Part shown: positions 24,027-32,481 of the stretch, piece after piece | Layout: each line of letters opens with the position of its first letter | Numbering within the stretch: the stretch's first letter is position 1 | Source: JANMCE01 sp031360915 | Lineage (GTDB): Bacteria; Actinomycetota; Acidimicrobiia; Acidimicrobiales; Ilumatobacteraceae | Length of the DNA stretch: 33,221 bases | NCBI GenBank assembly: GCA_031360915.1 | Contig: JANMCE010000051.1 | Span: 1 to 33,221 of the forward strand | Reading direction: 5' to 3' | The notes under the pieces: generated by a model | Seen by the model: only the letters and a program-made list of their open reading frames with translations | What the model was told of the DNA's origin: nothing | The model's database searches: none | Position numbers and translations under genes: made by a program

Positions 24027-27000
24027 TTACGAGCGAGCGGACACCCTCTCGGACACGATCTTGCTGGAGCCGCCCGGTTGCATGGTGACGCCGAACAGGC
24101 AGTCACCCGTTTCCATGGTGCGCTTCTGGTGGGAAACGATAAGCAACTGCGCCTCACTGCGGAACTCGTTCACGAGACCCAGGAAGCGGTGCAGGTTCAC
24201 GTCATCGAGGGCGGCCTCCACTTCGTCCATCACGTAGAACGGAGAAGGGCGGCTGCGGAAGACGGCGAACAGGAACGCCAGCGCGGTAAGCGAACGCTCG
24301 CCACCCGACAGCAGTGAGAGCTTCTTGACGTTCTTTCCCGACGGCTTGGCTTCCACCTCGATGCCGGTGCGCAACATGTCTTCGGGCTGGGTGAGGATGA
24401 GCTTGCCCTGTCCACCGGGGAACAGCATGGCGAACAGCAGATCAAAGTTGCGACTGACATCGGCAAACGCCTCAGCGAACACCCGCTGGATCTCGTCATC
24501 GATGGCCTTAATGACACCGGAAAGTTCGCGGCGCGTCGTCTTCACGTCCTCGAGTTGAGCTTCGAGGAAGGTGTGGCGTTCCTGAAGAGCGGTGAACTCT
24601 TCAAGGGCGAGCGGGTTAATAGGGCCCATGATGCGCAGTTCACGCTCGAGGTCTCGCATGCGAGCGTCGGGCTTGGCGCCCTCCGGGAGTCCTTCCGGCA
24701 GCTCGGACAGCATGGCGACCTCGGGGTCGACATCGAGGTCACGTCGCAACGTTTCGATGGTGGCTTCGAGGCGAGCCGACACTTCGGCCTGCTCGATCTC
24801 GATGCGATGCAGCAGCTCGCGCCGCTCGGTGAGGTGCTTGTCGAGCGCGCTACGTTCACGCCGCATGTTTTCCAGCGCGGAGGACACGGCCCTGGCCTGC
24901 TCGGACTGCTGGCGACGGCGCTGCTGCAGGTCGGTCAGCTCACCATCGAGGATGGACTTGCGGGAGTCGACCACGACGAGCAGCCGGTCGATCGCCCCAA
25001 CACTGCGTTCGAGACGGCCCCGCTTTTCCTGCGCCTCAGCACGGGCCGCGACGTCGGCTTCGAGCCGAGCTTCGGTCTCGGTGAGACGACGGCCAAGGAA
25101 GGCCTGACGCTCCTGCAGGCCGGCGCCGCGCACCTCGAACTCCTTACGGAGTTGAGCAACGTTCGCCACTTTCCGGTCAAGCTCGGTGCGGGCTTCCTGC
25201 GCCGCACGCGCGTGGGCAACCTCGGCGGTCTCGTCGGCTTCAAGCGTGGGCAGCAACACTTCGAGCTCGGTGATGCGCGAGCGATCACGCTCGATACGCT
25301 CATCGAGATCCTTCGCCGAACCCGACAGCGACTCTGCTTCAGTCGCCGCCTCACGACGCTCAGCCTGTGATCGACCGAGCGCGTCGGCCGAAGCGGTGAA
25401 GCGGGTATCGTTCACGTCGAGGCGACGAGTGAGGTCGTTTTCTCGCTGGCTGGTGACCTGCAGTTCGGCCCGCGCCGACCTGAGCGTGGCGTCACAGTGG
25501 GCCAGGTGTTCGGCTGCGACCGCAGCCTTCGTCTGGGCCTCAACGAGCGCTGCTCCGGTGGCACCGGCACTGGCCACGCCGACGCGCCAGCCCTGGCGAC
25601 CGAAACGATCACCGGTCGGCGTGACGACAACGGCCGAGGGATGGGCAAGCGCCGTATCCACTGCGACTTCCCAGCCGCCGTCGACCGCGACAGCGGATCC
25701 GATGAGGCCGTCGAGCAGACGTGACACCGCAGCGTTGTTGCTGCGCACATGCTTGCGGACCGGCTCGCCAACGGCGGGCGGTGACAACGCGGGCAGGCCG
25801 TTGTCGAGCGCAAGCACCGCGCCGGGAGTGTCGTGTTGGTGCAGCATGGCGAGGGCTCGACGAGCTGCGGGCAGGCCGTCGACGACGACGGCCGACAGTG
25901 CCTCGCCGGCTGCGGCTTCGAACGCGGTTTCCCACCCGGCCTCAATCTCCACGAGGTCGAGCAGGGTACCGACAACGCCATCGACATCGGCCAGGCGTTC
26001 GGCTCCGGCCCGGGCACGAGCGGCGTCCAGCGCCAGCGCGAGCGCGTCGGTTCGGGCCGCCCAGGTGGCGTGATCGCCCTGCGCAGCCCGTAGCTGACCT
26101 TCGCCGGTCGCAACCACATCGGCCGCGGCGGCGCGCGCTGCCTCGGCTTCACCGAGTTCGGTAACGAGTGGCTGCTCGCTTGCTTCGGCCTCTTCGCACT
26201 CGGTGCGATAGCGCTCGATCTCGCTCTGGAGTCGGGTGATGCGCTCATCGAGCGCTCGGATGCGAGCGGCCATGCGAGAGCTTTCGCTGGTGCCGCGGTC
26301 GAGTGACGAGCGCAACGTGCGAAGCTCGCCACGGACTTCGGCGGCGGCTCCCGCAGCGGTCGTACCGAGTGCGAGTTCAACCGGTGCGTGATCATCCTTG
26401 AAGCGATCACGTTCGGCCGCCAGTTCGGCCTCCGCATCGTGCAGTTCGGACTCGTCAGGCCCGAGACGTTCAAGGCCCGCTTCTACATCAACGAGCTCCG
26501 TCGACAGTCGAGCCGCTTCCGATTCGAGGTTGGCCACCACGCCTGTGTCCATCAGTCGGCCACGGTCACGCTCAAGCGAACGGCGACGCTCCGTCAGCAC
26601 CGCTCCGAGCCCGCGCACGCGCTCGGACAGCTGCTCGGCGCGCGTGAGTTGATCACCGAGGTCGAAGCCACCCATTGCTGCCAGCTGCGCTTCGGTGGAG
26701 ATGATTTCGCCTTCCAGGCGAGCCAGGCTCTCCTGCACGGAACCTTGATTCTGTGAGTGGTCGGTGCTCTCGGCCAGCAGCGTGGCGAGGCGATTGCGAT
26801 GCTGCGCTACTTCCCGTCCGGCCAGATACAAACGCAGACCGTTGAGTTCCTTCACCAGATCACCGTGGCGCTTGGCGGCCTCAGCTTGACGTTCGAGCGG
26901 ACGCAACTGACGACGCACCTCGCGCAGCAGATCCTGCACGCGAAGAAGGTTGCCTTCGGTCGCTTCAAGACGACGCTCGGCCTTTTCCTTGCGCTTGCGG

Positions 27001-27509
27001 TATTTCAACACACCGGCGGCTTCCTCGATGATGGAGCGGCGGTCTTCCGGCCGGGCATTCAGCACCGAGTCGATTTGGCCCTGGCTGACAATGACGTGCT
27101 GTTGACGGCCGACGCCAGAGTCACTCAAGAGATCCTGCACATCGAGTAGGCGAACGGGCGCGCCGTTGATCTGGTACTCGCTCTCGCCGGTACGGAACAA
27201 GGTGCGGGTAATGGTGACTTCGGTGAAGTCGATCGGCAACAGGCCCGAGGAATTGTCGAGCGTGAGGCTCACTTCAGCGCGACCGAGGGCCGGGCGTTTG
27301 GCGGTACCGGCGAAAATGACGTCGTCCATCTTCTGACTTCGCACCGCGCTCGGTGCCTGTGCGCCGAGTACCCAGGCGATTGCGTCCACCACGTTCGATT
27401 TACCGGAACCGTTCGGACCGACCACGACAGTGACCCCCGGCTCAAGCGTGAGCGTGGTGGAGTCAGCGAAGGACTTGAACCCCTTGAGGGTGAGCGCTTT
27501 TAGGAACAC
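24027..27509 (-). CDS. smc: chromosome segregation protein SMC
   Basis: SMC forms ring-shaped dimers that compact and segregate the chromosome together with ScpA and ScpB, which are not in this window. The 1160-residue protein has Walker A GPNGSGKS (31-38) in the N-terminal head. Two long Glu/Arg/Ala-rich coiled coils follow, separated by a hinge at about residues 500-660 (DVDGVVGTLLDLVEI to GRQGWRVGVASAGATG). The C-terminal head has LSGGERSLTALAFLFAVF (about 1066) and VMDEVEAALDD. The start is GTG at 27509, required by the MFLKALTLKGFKSF N terminus. The ribosome-binding site is weak. It follows mutM after a 208-base gap, with the pot operon downstream. Confidence 0.97.
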   Translation of the reverse strand: MFLKALTLKGFKSFADSTTLTLEPGVTVVVGPNGSGKSNVVDAIAWVLGAQAPSAVRSQKMDDVIFAGTAKRPALGRAEVSLTLDNSSGLLPIDFTEVTITRTLFRTGESEYQINGAPVRLLDVQDLLSDSGVGRQQHVIVSQGQIDSVLNARPEDRRSIIEEAAGVLKYRKRKEKAERRLEATEGNLLRVQDLLREVRRQLRPLERQAEAAKRHGDLVKELNGLRLYLAGREVAQHRNRLATLLAESTDHSQNQGSVQESLARLEGEIISTEAQLAAMGGFDLGDQLTRAEQLSERVRGLGAVLTERRRSLERDRGRLMDTGVVANLESEAARLSTELVDVEAGLERLGPDESELHDAEAELAAERDRFKDDHAPVELALGTTAAGAAAEVRGELRTLRSSLDRGTSESSRMAARIRALDERITRLQSEIERYRTECEEAEASEQPLVTELGEAEAARAAAADVVATGEGQLRAAQGDHATWAARTDALALALDAARARAGAERLADVDGVVGTLLDLVEIEAGWETAFEAAAGEALSAVVVDGLPAARRALAMLHQHDTPGAVLALDNGLPALSPPAVGEPVRKHVRSNNAAVSRLLDGLIGSAVAVDGGWEVAVDTALAHPSAVVVTPTGDRFGRQGWRVGVASAGATGAALVEAQTKAAVAAEHLAHCDATLRSARAELQVTSQRENDLTRRLDVNDTRFTASADALGRSQAERREAATEAESLSGSAKDLDERIERDRSRITELEVLLPTLEADETAEVAHARAAQEARTELDRKVANVAQLRKEFEVRGAGLQERQAFLGRRLTETEARLEADVAARAEAQEKRGRLERSVGAIDRLLVVVDSRKSILDGELTDLQQRRRQQSEQARAVSSALENMRRERSALDKHLTERRELLHRIEIEQAEVSARLEATIETLRRDLDVDPEVAMLSELPEGLPEGAKPDARMRDLERELRIMGPINPLALEEFTALQERHTFLEAQLEDVKTTRRELSGVIKAIDDEIQRVFAEAFADVSRNFDLLFAMLFPGGQGKLILTQPEDMLRTGIEVEAKPSGKNVKKLSLLSGGERSLTALAFLFAVFRSRPSPFYVMDEVEAALDDVNLHRFLGLVNEFRSEAQLLIVSHQKRTMETGDCLFGVTMQPGGSSKIVSERVSARS

Positions 27510-27555
27510 AGAAACCCAAACAAAGATCCGTCAACACGGCCGGAAACCGCCTCGG

Positions 27556-27564
27556 ACCCTACCA
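27556..27564 (-). promoter_or_regulatory. possible extended -10 promoter of smc
   Basis: TGGTAGGGT on the minus strand fits an extended -10 (TGnTANNNT), 47 bases before the smc GTG. No good -35 is visible. The gap 27510-27717 otherwise holds only the inverted repeat at 27604-27623. Confidence 0.35.
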
Positions 27565-27603
27565 GGACCGGCGACGGCCAGAGCTTCCGGCGCCCGGCTG
27601 GGT

Positions 27604-27623
27604 CCGCGTTCGCGCAAACGCGG
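27604..27623 (-). terminator. GC-rich hairpin between mutM and smc
   Basis: CCGCGTT (27604-27610) and AACGCGG (27617-27623) form a perfect 7-bp stem with a 6-base loop in the mutM-smc gap. It has no T-tract. It may end the rnc-mutM transcript, though it could equally be part of the smc upstream region. Confidence 0.3.
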
Positions 27624-27717
27624 CGTTGCATTCGCGAATTAGCCCCCGAAGTGAGCCAGGGTAAGCCGCCATCTGGCGTAATGCGCGAACAAACCGGCCG
27701 GAACGAGCGGTCGGGCC

Positions 27718-28536
27718 TTAGCGCTGGCACGTCTTGCAGAAATAGGTGCTGCGCCCGCTCCAGGCGACTCGAAGAATCGGGGTACCGCAGGTCAGGCACG
27801 GTTTTCCGCCTCGGGCGTGGACCTGATGGTTGTGCTGGTACGAGCCGGCCGCACCGAACAAGTCGACGTACTGCTCGTCAGCCAGGCTGCTTCCCCGTGC
27901 AACGATTGCCGAGCCGAGAACGCTTTGCATCGCATCGTGCAGTCGAGCGACGGCCGGTTTGGTAAGCGTGTCGGCCCGCTTCAACGGTCGGATGCCGGCA
28001 CGGTGGCAGATCTCATCGGCATAGATGTTGCCGATACCGGCGATGACTTTCTGATCCAGCAGCATGGCTTTCAACTGTCGATGGTGGCCCTTCAACAGAC
28101 CGACCAACGTCTCAGGTGTAACGGAGAGTGCGTCCGGCCCCTGGTTGATGATGGCCATATGATCGACGAACGGCGGCACCACCATGACCTCACCGAATGT
28201 GCGGGGGTCGACAAAAAGCAGCTCTCCCCCGTCAACGAACGGCAATGCAACGTGCGTATGTTTCGGCCGCTCACTTGCGGTTGGTAGCCACAGCAGCTGG
28301 CCACTCATCCGCAGATGGATCAACGCCCGTGCCTCGTCGTCGAGGTCGAGCCAGAACCACTTGCCATGACGTCCGGTGCCAACGACGGTACGACCGGTCA
28401 GACCCGCTTCGACCAAGGCCGCTGAGGTGCGGCGAACGGTGCGGGCTCCGGTGGCGTTGACCTCGCCGATCGTGCGACCGACTGCCACCTCATGCACCCC
28501 GCGACGAACGGTTTCGACCTCGGGAAGTTCAGGCAT
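27718..28536 (-). CDS. mutM: formamidopyrimidine-DNA glycosylase (Fpg/MutM)
   Basis: MutM removes 8-oxoguanine and ring-opened purines from DNA and nicks the backbone. The ATG at 28536 gives 272 residues starting MPELPEVETVRRGV; Pro2 is the catalytic nucleophile and Glu3 the catalytic acid. Further landmarks are GRHGKWFWL, LIHLRMSGQL, LLDQKVIAGIGNIYADEIC and the C-terminal zinc finger with CLTC and CKTCQR. The open frame above 28536 lies in rnc and is not used. The start overlaps the rnc stop by eight bases, so the two are translated as a pair, as in other actinobacteria. Confidence 0.96.
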   Translation of the reverse strand: MPELPEVETVRRGVHEVAVGRTIGEVNATGARTVRRTSAALVEAGLTGRTVVGTGRHGKWFWLDLDDEARALIHLRMSGQLLWLPTASERPKHTHVALPFVDGGELLFVDPRTFGEVMVVPPFVDHMAIINQGPDALSVTPETLVGLLKGHHRQLKAMLLDQKVIAGIGNIYADEICHRAGIRPLKRADTLTKPAVARLHDAMQSVLGSAIVARGSSLADEQYVDLFGAAGSYQHNHQVHARGGKPCLTCGTPILRVAWSGRSTYFCKTCQR

Positions 28537-29233
28537 TGACCCGTTGGCGCAGCATCGCGCCAGCTTCGCGAGCCGCCGCGACCTCGGCCAACTTCTTGCT
28601 GCGTCCCTCGCCGCGACCGAGCACTTCGTTGTCCACGCGGACCTCGGCGAAGAAACTCTTTTGATGATCAGGGCCTTCTTCGCGAAGCACATACACCGGC
28701 GTCTTCATATCGAGACGGGCCAGCAGCTCCTGCAGTGCCGTCTTCTGGTCGAGATCATCGAGCTGTGACACGGCGCGTTCTAGGCCCGGCCCGATCAGCC
28801 GCCCGATCAAGGCGCTGGCCTGCTCGATACCCCCGTCGAGATACACCGCGCCGATGACCGCTTCAAGCGCGTCGGAAAGAATTGACGGTTTGTCGTGACC
28901 ATCTGCCATGGCCTCACCCTTACCGAGTCGAAGCTCTCCACCCAGCGCGATTTCGCGAGCAACATCGGCCAGAGACATCGCGTTGACCACCGCCTTGCGA
29001 AGGTCGGTGAGCTTGCCCTCGGGCAGCTCAGCGTGTCGGCGGTAGGCATACTCGGCCACCACGAAACCTAAGATGGCGTCGCCAAGAAACTCGAGCCGTT
29101 CGTTCGAGTCGGTTCCGGGATGTTCGGAGCACCACGAGCGATGGGCCAGCGCTTGGGCAAGCAAGGACGCGTCGGTGAACTGGTACCCGATGCGACGGCT
29201 CAGGCCATCAAGATCGGGACCGACTGGGGTCAC
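28529..29233 (-). CDS. rnc: ribonuclease III
   Basis: RNase III cuts double-stranded RNA, including the 30S rRNA precursor. The 234-residue protein has the catalytic signature NERLEFLGDAIL (Glu45, Glu48, Asp52) and the second acidic cluster in SDALEAVIGAVYLDGG. A double-stranded-RNA-binding domain at about 160-234 ends with SKKLAEVAAAREAGAML. The start overlaps the acpP stop by four bases, and the stop overlaps mutM. The plsX-acpP-rnc order is widespread in bacteria. Confidence 0.97.
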   Translation of the reverse strand: MTPVGPDLDGLSRRIGYQFTDASLLAQALAHRSWCSEHPGTDSNERLEFLGDAILGFVVAEYAYRRHAELPEGKLTDLRKAVVNAMSLADVAREIALGGELRLGKGEAMADGHDKPSILSDALEAVIGAVYLDGGIEQASALIGRLIGPGLERAVSQLDDLDQKTALQELLARLDMKTPVYVLREEGPDHQKSFFAEVRVDNEVLGRGEGRSKKLAEVAAAREAGAMLRQRVNA

Positions 29234-29529
29234 TTCACCCGGCTGTAGACGTAATCAACCGCGTCACGAACACTCTTCAGATCTTCGAGATCTTCGTCTT
29301 CGATGCGGAACCCGACAGTGCGCTCTGAGAGTTCCTCTTCAAGGCCTTCAACCAGTTCGATGAGGGCAAGCGAGTCGCAGTCGAGATCGTCGGCAAAGCT
29401 CTGGCCTTCGCTGATGGTGCCGGGTTCGATTTCGAGAATGTCGGCCAGCCGGTCGCGAACCATCTCGAACACTTCAGGTCGCGTCATGGGGGTGCGGTTC
29501 ACGTGGGTCTCAGCAGGCATGCCAACCAT
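29230..29529 (-). CDS. acpP: acyl carrier protein
   Basis: The protein carries growing fatty acyl chains on a phosphopantetheine arm. The attachment Ser is in DDLDCDSLALIELVEGLEEE, a slight variant of the usual DSLD/DSLA motif. The ATG at 29529 is chosen because GAGGT lies seven bases upstream; it gives 99 residues. ATGs at 29520 and 29487 are alternatives, since the N-terminal 15-20 residues extend beyond the usual ACP core. It lies 31 bases after plsX and overlaps rnc by four bases. Confidence 0.92.
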   Translation of the reverse strand: MVGMPAETHVNRTPMTRPEVFEMVRDRLADILEIEPGTISEGQSFADDLDCDSLALIELVEGLEEELSERTVGFRIEDEDLEDLKSVRDAVDYVYSRVK

Positions 29530-29560
29530 GATAGCGACCTCGGCCCCCACCGGAGGGTTG

Positions 29561-30544
29561 CTATTCGACAGGCTTGAGCGCAGCGCGCAACGCCCCGACG
29601 AGATCGGCCTGCACCATGTCGGCTCCGACTTTGATGGCGTTGACCATGGCGGTGGAGCTGGAGGAACCGTGGCTGATGATGCACACACCGTCAACGCCGA
29701 GCAGCATCGCGCCGCCGTAGGTTTCGGGGTCGAGCGTGGCGTACAACTCGAGCAGCGCAGGCAGCAGCGCGTCGGAATGTTCCTTGTACTCGGGCTTGCT
29801 GGCGAACGCGGCGAGCAGGCCCTTCACGATGGTCTTCACTCCACCTTCGAGGGCCTTCAACACGACGTTGCCGGTGAAGCCGTCGGTGACCACCACGTCG
29901 ACGTGCGTGGTCATGATATCTCGACCCTCGACGTTGCCGACGAAATTGATACCACTCGCGACGGTCAGCAGTTCGAACGCCTCTTTGCGGAGGATGTCGC
30001 CCTTACCGGCTTCCTCACCGATGCTCAGCAGACCGACGCGTGGGTTCTCAATGCCGAAGCGCTTGGTGGTGTAGACCGAGCCCATCTGGGCGAATTGCAC
30101 GAGCCAGTCGGCCTGCACGTCGGCATTGGCACCGGCGTCAAGCAGCACGGTCGGGCGAGCACCGGGGACCGGAATGGGGGTGGCGATGGCGGGGCGGTTG
30201 ACGCCTTTAATGCGGCCCATACGGAAGAGGGCAGACGCCATGGTGGCACCGGTGTTGCCGGCCGACAACATGGCCGAGGCTTTGCCATCGCGCACGGCTT
30301 CGGCGCAACGCACGAGGGACGAATCTTTCTTGCGACGCACGCCACCTGCCGCGTCCTCATCCATCTCGATGACTTCACTGGCCTCGATGGTGGGCAACCC
30401 ATGATGGCCCAGTTCGACCGTGCGGCCGACGAGCACAACGGGGATTCCGTGGTCGGCATGGGCTTTCACCGCTCCCGCGACGATTTCGCCGGGAGCTTTA
30501 TCGCCGCCCATCGCGTCAACGGCGATGGGGAGCATGTCTGTCAT
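29561..30544 (-). CDS. plsX: phosphate acyltransferase PlsX
   Basis: PlsX makes acyl-phosphate from acyl-ACP for phospholipid synthesis. The ATG at 30544 gives 327 residues, with PIAVDAMGGDKAPGEIVAGA at the N terminus, LSAGNTGATMASALFRMGRI, LLDAGANADVQADWLVQFA, GFTGNVVLKALEG and YGGAMLLGVDG, all typical. The ATG overlaps the rpmF stop as TGATG. The longer frame upstream is the out-of-frame shadow of rpmF. It is followed by acpP, its direct substrate supplier. Confidence 0.97.
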   Translation of the reverse strand: MTDMLPIAVDAMGGDKAPGEIVAGAVKAHADHGIPVVLVGRTVELGHHGLPTIEASEVIEMDEDAAGGVRRKKDSSLVRCAEAVRDGKASAMLSAGNTGATMASALFRMGRIKGVNRPAIATPIPVPGARPTVLLDAGANADVQADWLVQFAQMGSVYTTKRFGIENPRVGLLSIGEEAGKGDILRKEAFELLTVASGINFVGNVEGRDIMTTHVDVVVTDGFTGNVVLKALEGGVKTIVKGLLAAFASKPEYKEHSDALLPALLELYATLDPETYGGAMLLGVDGVCIISHGSSSSTAMVNAIKVGADMVQADLVGALRAALKPVE

Positions 30545-30723
30545 CAATCGACGTCGACAGCGACGCGGTTCTTGTACCAACCGCACGCACCACACACGGT
30601 GTGGGGCAGCTTGGCGGCGCTGCAACGCGGGCACAGGCTGCGGGCAGGCGCGGACAGCGTCCAGGCCGATGCGCGGCCGGCGCGGGTGCGAGCTTTCGAC
30701 TTCTTTTTCTTCGGGACAGCCAT
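30544..30723 (-). CDS. rpmF: 50S ribosomal protein L32
   Basis: A 59-residue protein beginning MAVPKKKKSKARTRAGRAS is L32. It has two CxxC pairs (CPRC at 31-34 and CGAC at 44-47) forming the zinc ribbon that binds Zn in this paralogue type. The ATG at 30723 has AGAGGAG eight bases upstream, a strong ribosome-binding site. The stop overlaps plsX, giving the classic rpmF-plsX coupling. The operon rpmF-plsX-acpP-rnc-mutM appears to start here. Confidence 0.96.
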   Translation of the reverse strand: MAVPKKKKSKARTRAGRASAWTLSAPARSLCPRCSAAKLPHTVCGACGWYKNRVAVDVD

Positions 30724-30751
30724 GACGAGGTCTCCTCTTGCGAACCGGGAA

Positions 30752-30781
30752 AGTGTAGCCGCCTCAGGCCAGACCGGGCAA
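30752..30781 (-). promoter_or_regulatory. probable promoter of the rpmF-plsX-acpP-rnc-mutM operon
   Basis: On the minus strand TTGCCC (30776-30781) and TACACT (30752-30757) are separated by 18 bases, and the leader to the rpmF ATG is about 20-25 bases with a strong Shine-Dalgarno. Confidence 0.45.
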
Positions 30782-30807
30782 TTGGGTCGACTGCAGGAGC
30801 ATTTGTC

Positions 30808-30893
30808 TGAGCGAAGCGAGTCCGAGTGCAGCGGAGCGGGAGGCGAGGAACGAGCCGGAGCGCAGCAAGCGAGGCAATCGAATGGAGGCGCGA
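30808..30893. repeat. low-complexity GAGCG/GCGAG stretch
   Basis: About 85 bases between yceD and the rpmF promoter are built from irregular copies of GAGCG, GCGAG and AAGCGAG on the plus strand, strongly purine-biased. No single repeat unit or stable hairpin stands out, and no gene is assigned here. Confidence 0.55.
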
Positions 30894-30894
30894 G

Positions 30895-31407
30895 TCAGTC
30901 TTTGAGCTGGGATTTGAAGGCGTCAAGGCCCGACCAGCGGGCGTCGGTGGGGGTCGACGTGTGGCCGCAGTCGTGGTCGTTGCGGTTCGCACCGCACTCG
31001 GCGCACAAGCCGGCACAGTCGGGCTTGCACAGGGGTGCGATCGGTAATTCGAACACGATGGCTTCCCGCGCGAGCGGTTCCAGATCAAGCTGCTCGCCAT
31101 CGAACTCGTAGATGTCCTCGCAGGCGGGCGTCTTCTGAAACAACTCCTGCACGTCGACATCGGCACGTCCGGACGCATCACCCAGGCAACGGCGGCACTC
31201 GGCCTGCCAGGGAGCGCTGATGTTGCCAGAGACGGTGACGCCGTCGGACAGGCTCTCAAGGATGAGGTCGAGCGTGACCTCAGTACCCTCCGGCAACGTG
31301 ACGTCGCCGATGACCAGTTCGCCCACCGGCGCGGTGAGTTGCACAACCTTCCGGGTTCCGGGGCGCCGCACAACCTCCAGCACGTTGAGCACGAACGGAC
31401 TGGTCAT
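30895..31407 (-). CDS. yceD: YceD/DUF177 family protein
   Basis: The 170-residue protein has the DUF177 pattern: an N-terminal beta domain (FVLNVLEVVRRPGTRKVV), WQAECRRCLGDA with a CxxC pair, a central acidic segment, and the C-terminal LPIAPLCKPDCAGLCAECGA with clustered Cys that likely bind zinc. YceD is linked to rRNA handling (23S rRNA accumulation) and is nearly always next to rpmF, as here. The ATG overlaps the sepIVA-like stop by one base (TGATG). Confidence 0.93.
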   Translation of the reverse strand: MTSPFVLNVLEVVRRPGTRKVVQLTAPVGELVIGDVTLPEGTEVTLDLILESLSDGVTVSGNISAPWQAECRRCLGDASGRADVDVQELFQKTPACEDIYEFDGEQLDLEPLAREAIVFELPIAPLCKPDCAGLCAECGANRNDHDCGHTSTPTDARWSGLDAFKSQLKD

Positions 31408-31973
31408 CAGTCGAGATCCTGGTCGAAGAAGGCCTGACTACTCGCCTCTTCACGACGGGCCTCTTCACGCGACGGAACCGCTGCGACCTGTCCGGTAAGC
31501 GGGCCGTTCAACTTTTCGCGACCTTGCATGACTGTCTTGTGCACCTTCTCCAGAATGATCTGGAAGGAGGCGAGGCGCTGATCGCAGAAATCCTCTACCT
31601 GATGCTGCATGCGACGGGCTTCGGTTTCGGCCGAGTCGACCACTTGGCGAGCGCGCAGTTCGCTGGCCCGCACAACCTCAGTGCGCTGCACCATGCGCTC
31701 GGCCTGCGCCCGCGCCGAATCGAGAATGTCGTCGGCTTCGCGCTGCGTTTTCGCGAGGAACTCGTCACGCTCCTTCAGCATCCAGCGAGCCTGGCGAAGA
31801 TCGTCGGGGAAACGGTTGAGTGACTCCTCGAGCAACTCGATGATCTCGTCACGATTGATCATCGGAGATGCCGACAACGGGATAGTGCGCGCCGTGGCGA
31901 TGATGTCGATGACGCGTCGAAGGATCGCCTCGGAGTCGTGAACGGGCTGATCTTCTTCGTAGTAGTTGCTCAT
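31407..31973 (-). CDS. SepIVA-like coiled-coil cell-division protein
   Basis: The 188-residue protein is almost wholly helical. A conserved start (EAILRRVIDIIATARTIPLS, then INRDEIIELLEESLNRFP) leads into a coiled coil of about 100 residues rich in Glu, Arg, Ala and Gln (RDEFLAKTQREADDILDSAR). It then ends in a charged tail. It matches the gene next to yceD and rnc in mycobacteria, called SepIVA, a DivIVA-like factor for septation and polar growth. Annotation pipelines often call it ATP synthase subunit B-like because of the coiled coil. It starts within the last four bases of coaD and overlaps yceD. Confidence 0.8.
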   Translation of the reverse strand: MSNYYEEDQPVHDSEAILRRVIDIIATARTIPLSASPMINRDEIIELLEESLNRFPDDLRQARWMLKERDEFLAKTQREADDILDSARAQAERMVQRTEVVRASELRARQVVDSAETEARRMQHQVEDFCDQRLASFQIILEKVHKTVMQGREKLNGPLTGQVAAVPSREEARREEASSQAFFDQDLD

Positions 31974-32446
31974 GAATGGAGGTCTTTCAGGAACCGGGCG
32001 ACGGGCGCCGGTACCAGGGCTGAGACGTCGCCGCCGAGGCGGGCGATGTCACGGATGAAGGATGAAGCAACGAACCCTCTGGCGGGGTCGCACGGAACGA
32101 AGACGCTAGCAACACCGGCGACCGCCCGGTTCGTGTGGGCCATGGTTGTCTCGTATTCAAAGTCGGCAACGGTGCGTAAACCCTTAACGATGAAATCGAC
32201 CTTGTACTCACGCGCCGCGTCAACGACAAGACCCTGCCAAGAAGTCACCGACACGTTCGGCAGGTGAGCGACCGACTCTTCGATCATTTCGGCGCGCTGG
32301 TCAAACGTCAACAGAGCGCCGGGTTTCTGGGGGTTTCCCATGATGCAGACGATGACGGGGCCAAAGAGGGCATGCGCCTGTTCGACCACGTCGAGGTGGC
32401 CCAAGTGAAACGGATCAAAGCTGCCCGGAAACAGCGATAGCGGCAC
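31970..32446 (-). CDS. coaD: phosphopantetheine adenylyltransferase CoaD
   Basis: CoaD adenylylates 4'-phosphopantetheine in coenzyme A synthesis. The 158-residue protein starts PLSLFPGSFDPFHLGHLDVV; HLGH is the nucleotidyltransferase (T/H)xGH motif, here with His in place of the more common Thr. KGLRTVADFEYE and SSFIRDIARLGGDVS are the other family landmarks. The start is GTG at 32446. TAACAT lies six bases before it and no Shine-Dalgarno is present, suggesting a leaderless transcript. The end overlaps the SepIVA-like gene by four bases. Confidence 0.96.
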   Translation of the reverse strand: MPLSLFPGSFDPFHLGHLDVVEQAHALFGPVIVCIMGNPQKPGALLTFDQRAEMIEESVAHLPNVSVTSWQGLVVDAAREYKVDFIVKGLRTVADFEYETTMAHTNRAVAGVASVFVPCDPARGFVASSFIRDIARLGGDVSALVPAPVARFLKDLHS

Positions 32447-32452
32447 GGGTCA

Positions 32453-32458
32453 ATGTTA
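32453..32458 (-). promoter_or_regulatory. -10 box of a leaderless promoter for coaD
   Basis: TAACAT on the minus strand, then TGACCC and the GTG start. It lies in the 35-base rsmD-coaD gap. Confidence 0.45.
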
Positions 32459-32481
32459 CGTCGCCGCGTTCGGGAATCGCG

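Noticed and set aside
31407..31973. ATP synthase F0 subunit b
   Set aside because: The coiled coil resembles subunit b, but there is no N-terminal membrane helix and no atp gene nearby. The context matches the SepIVA-like gene instead.
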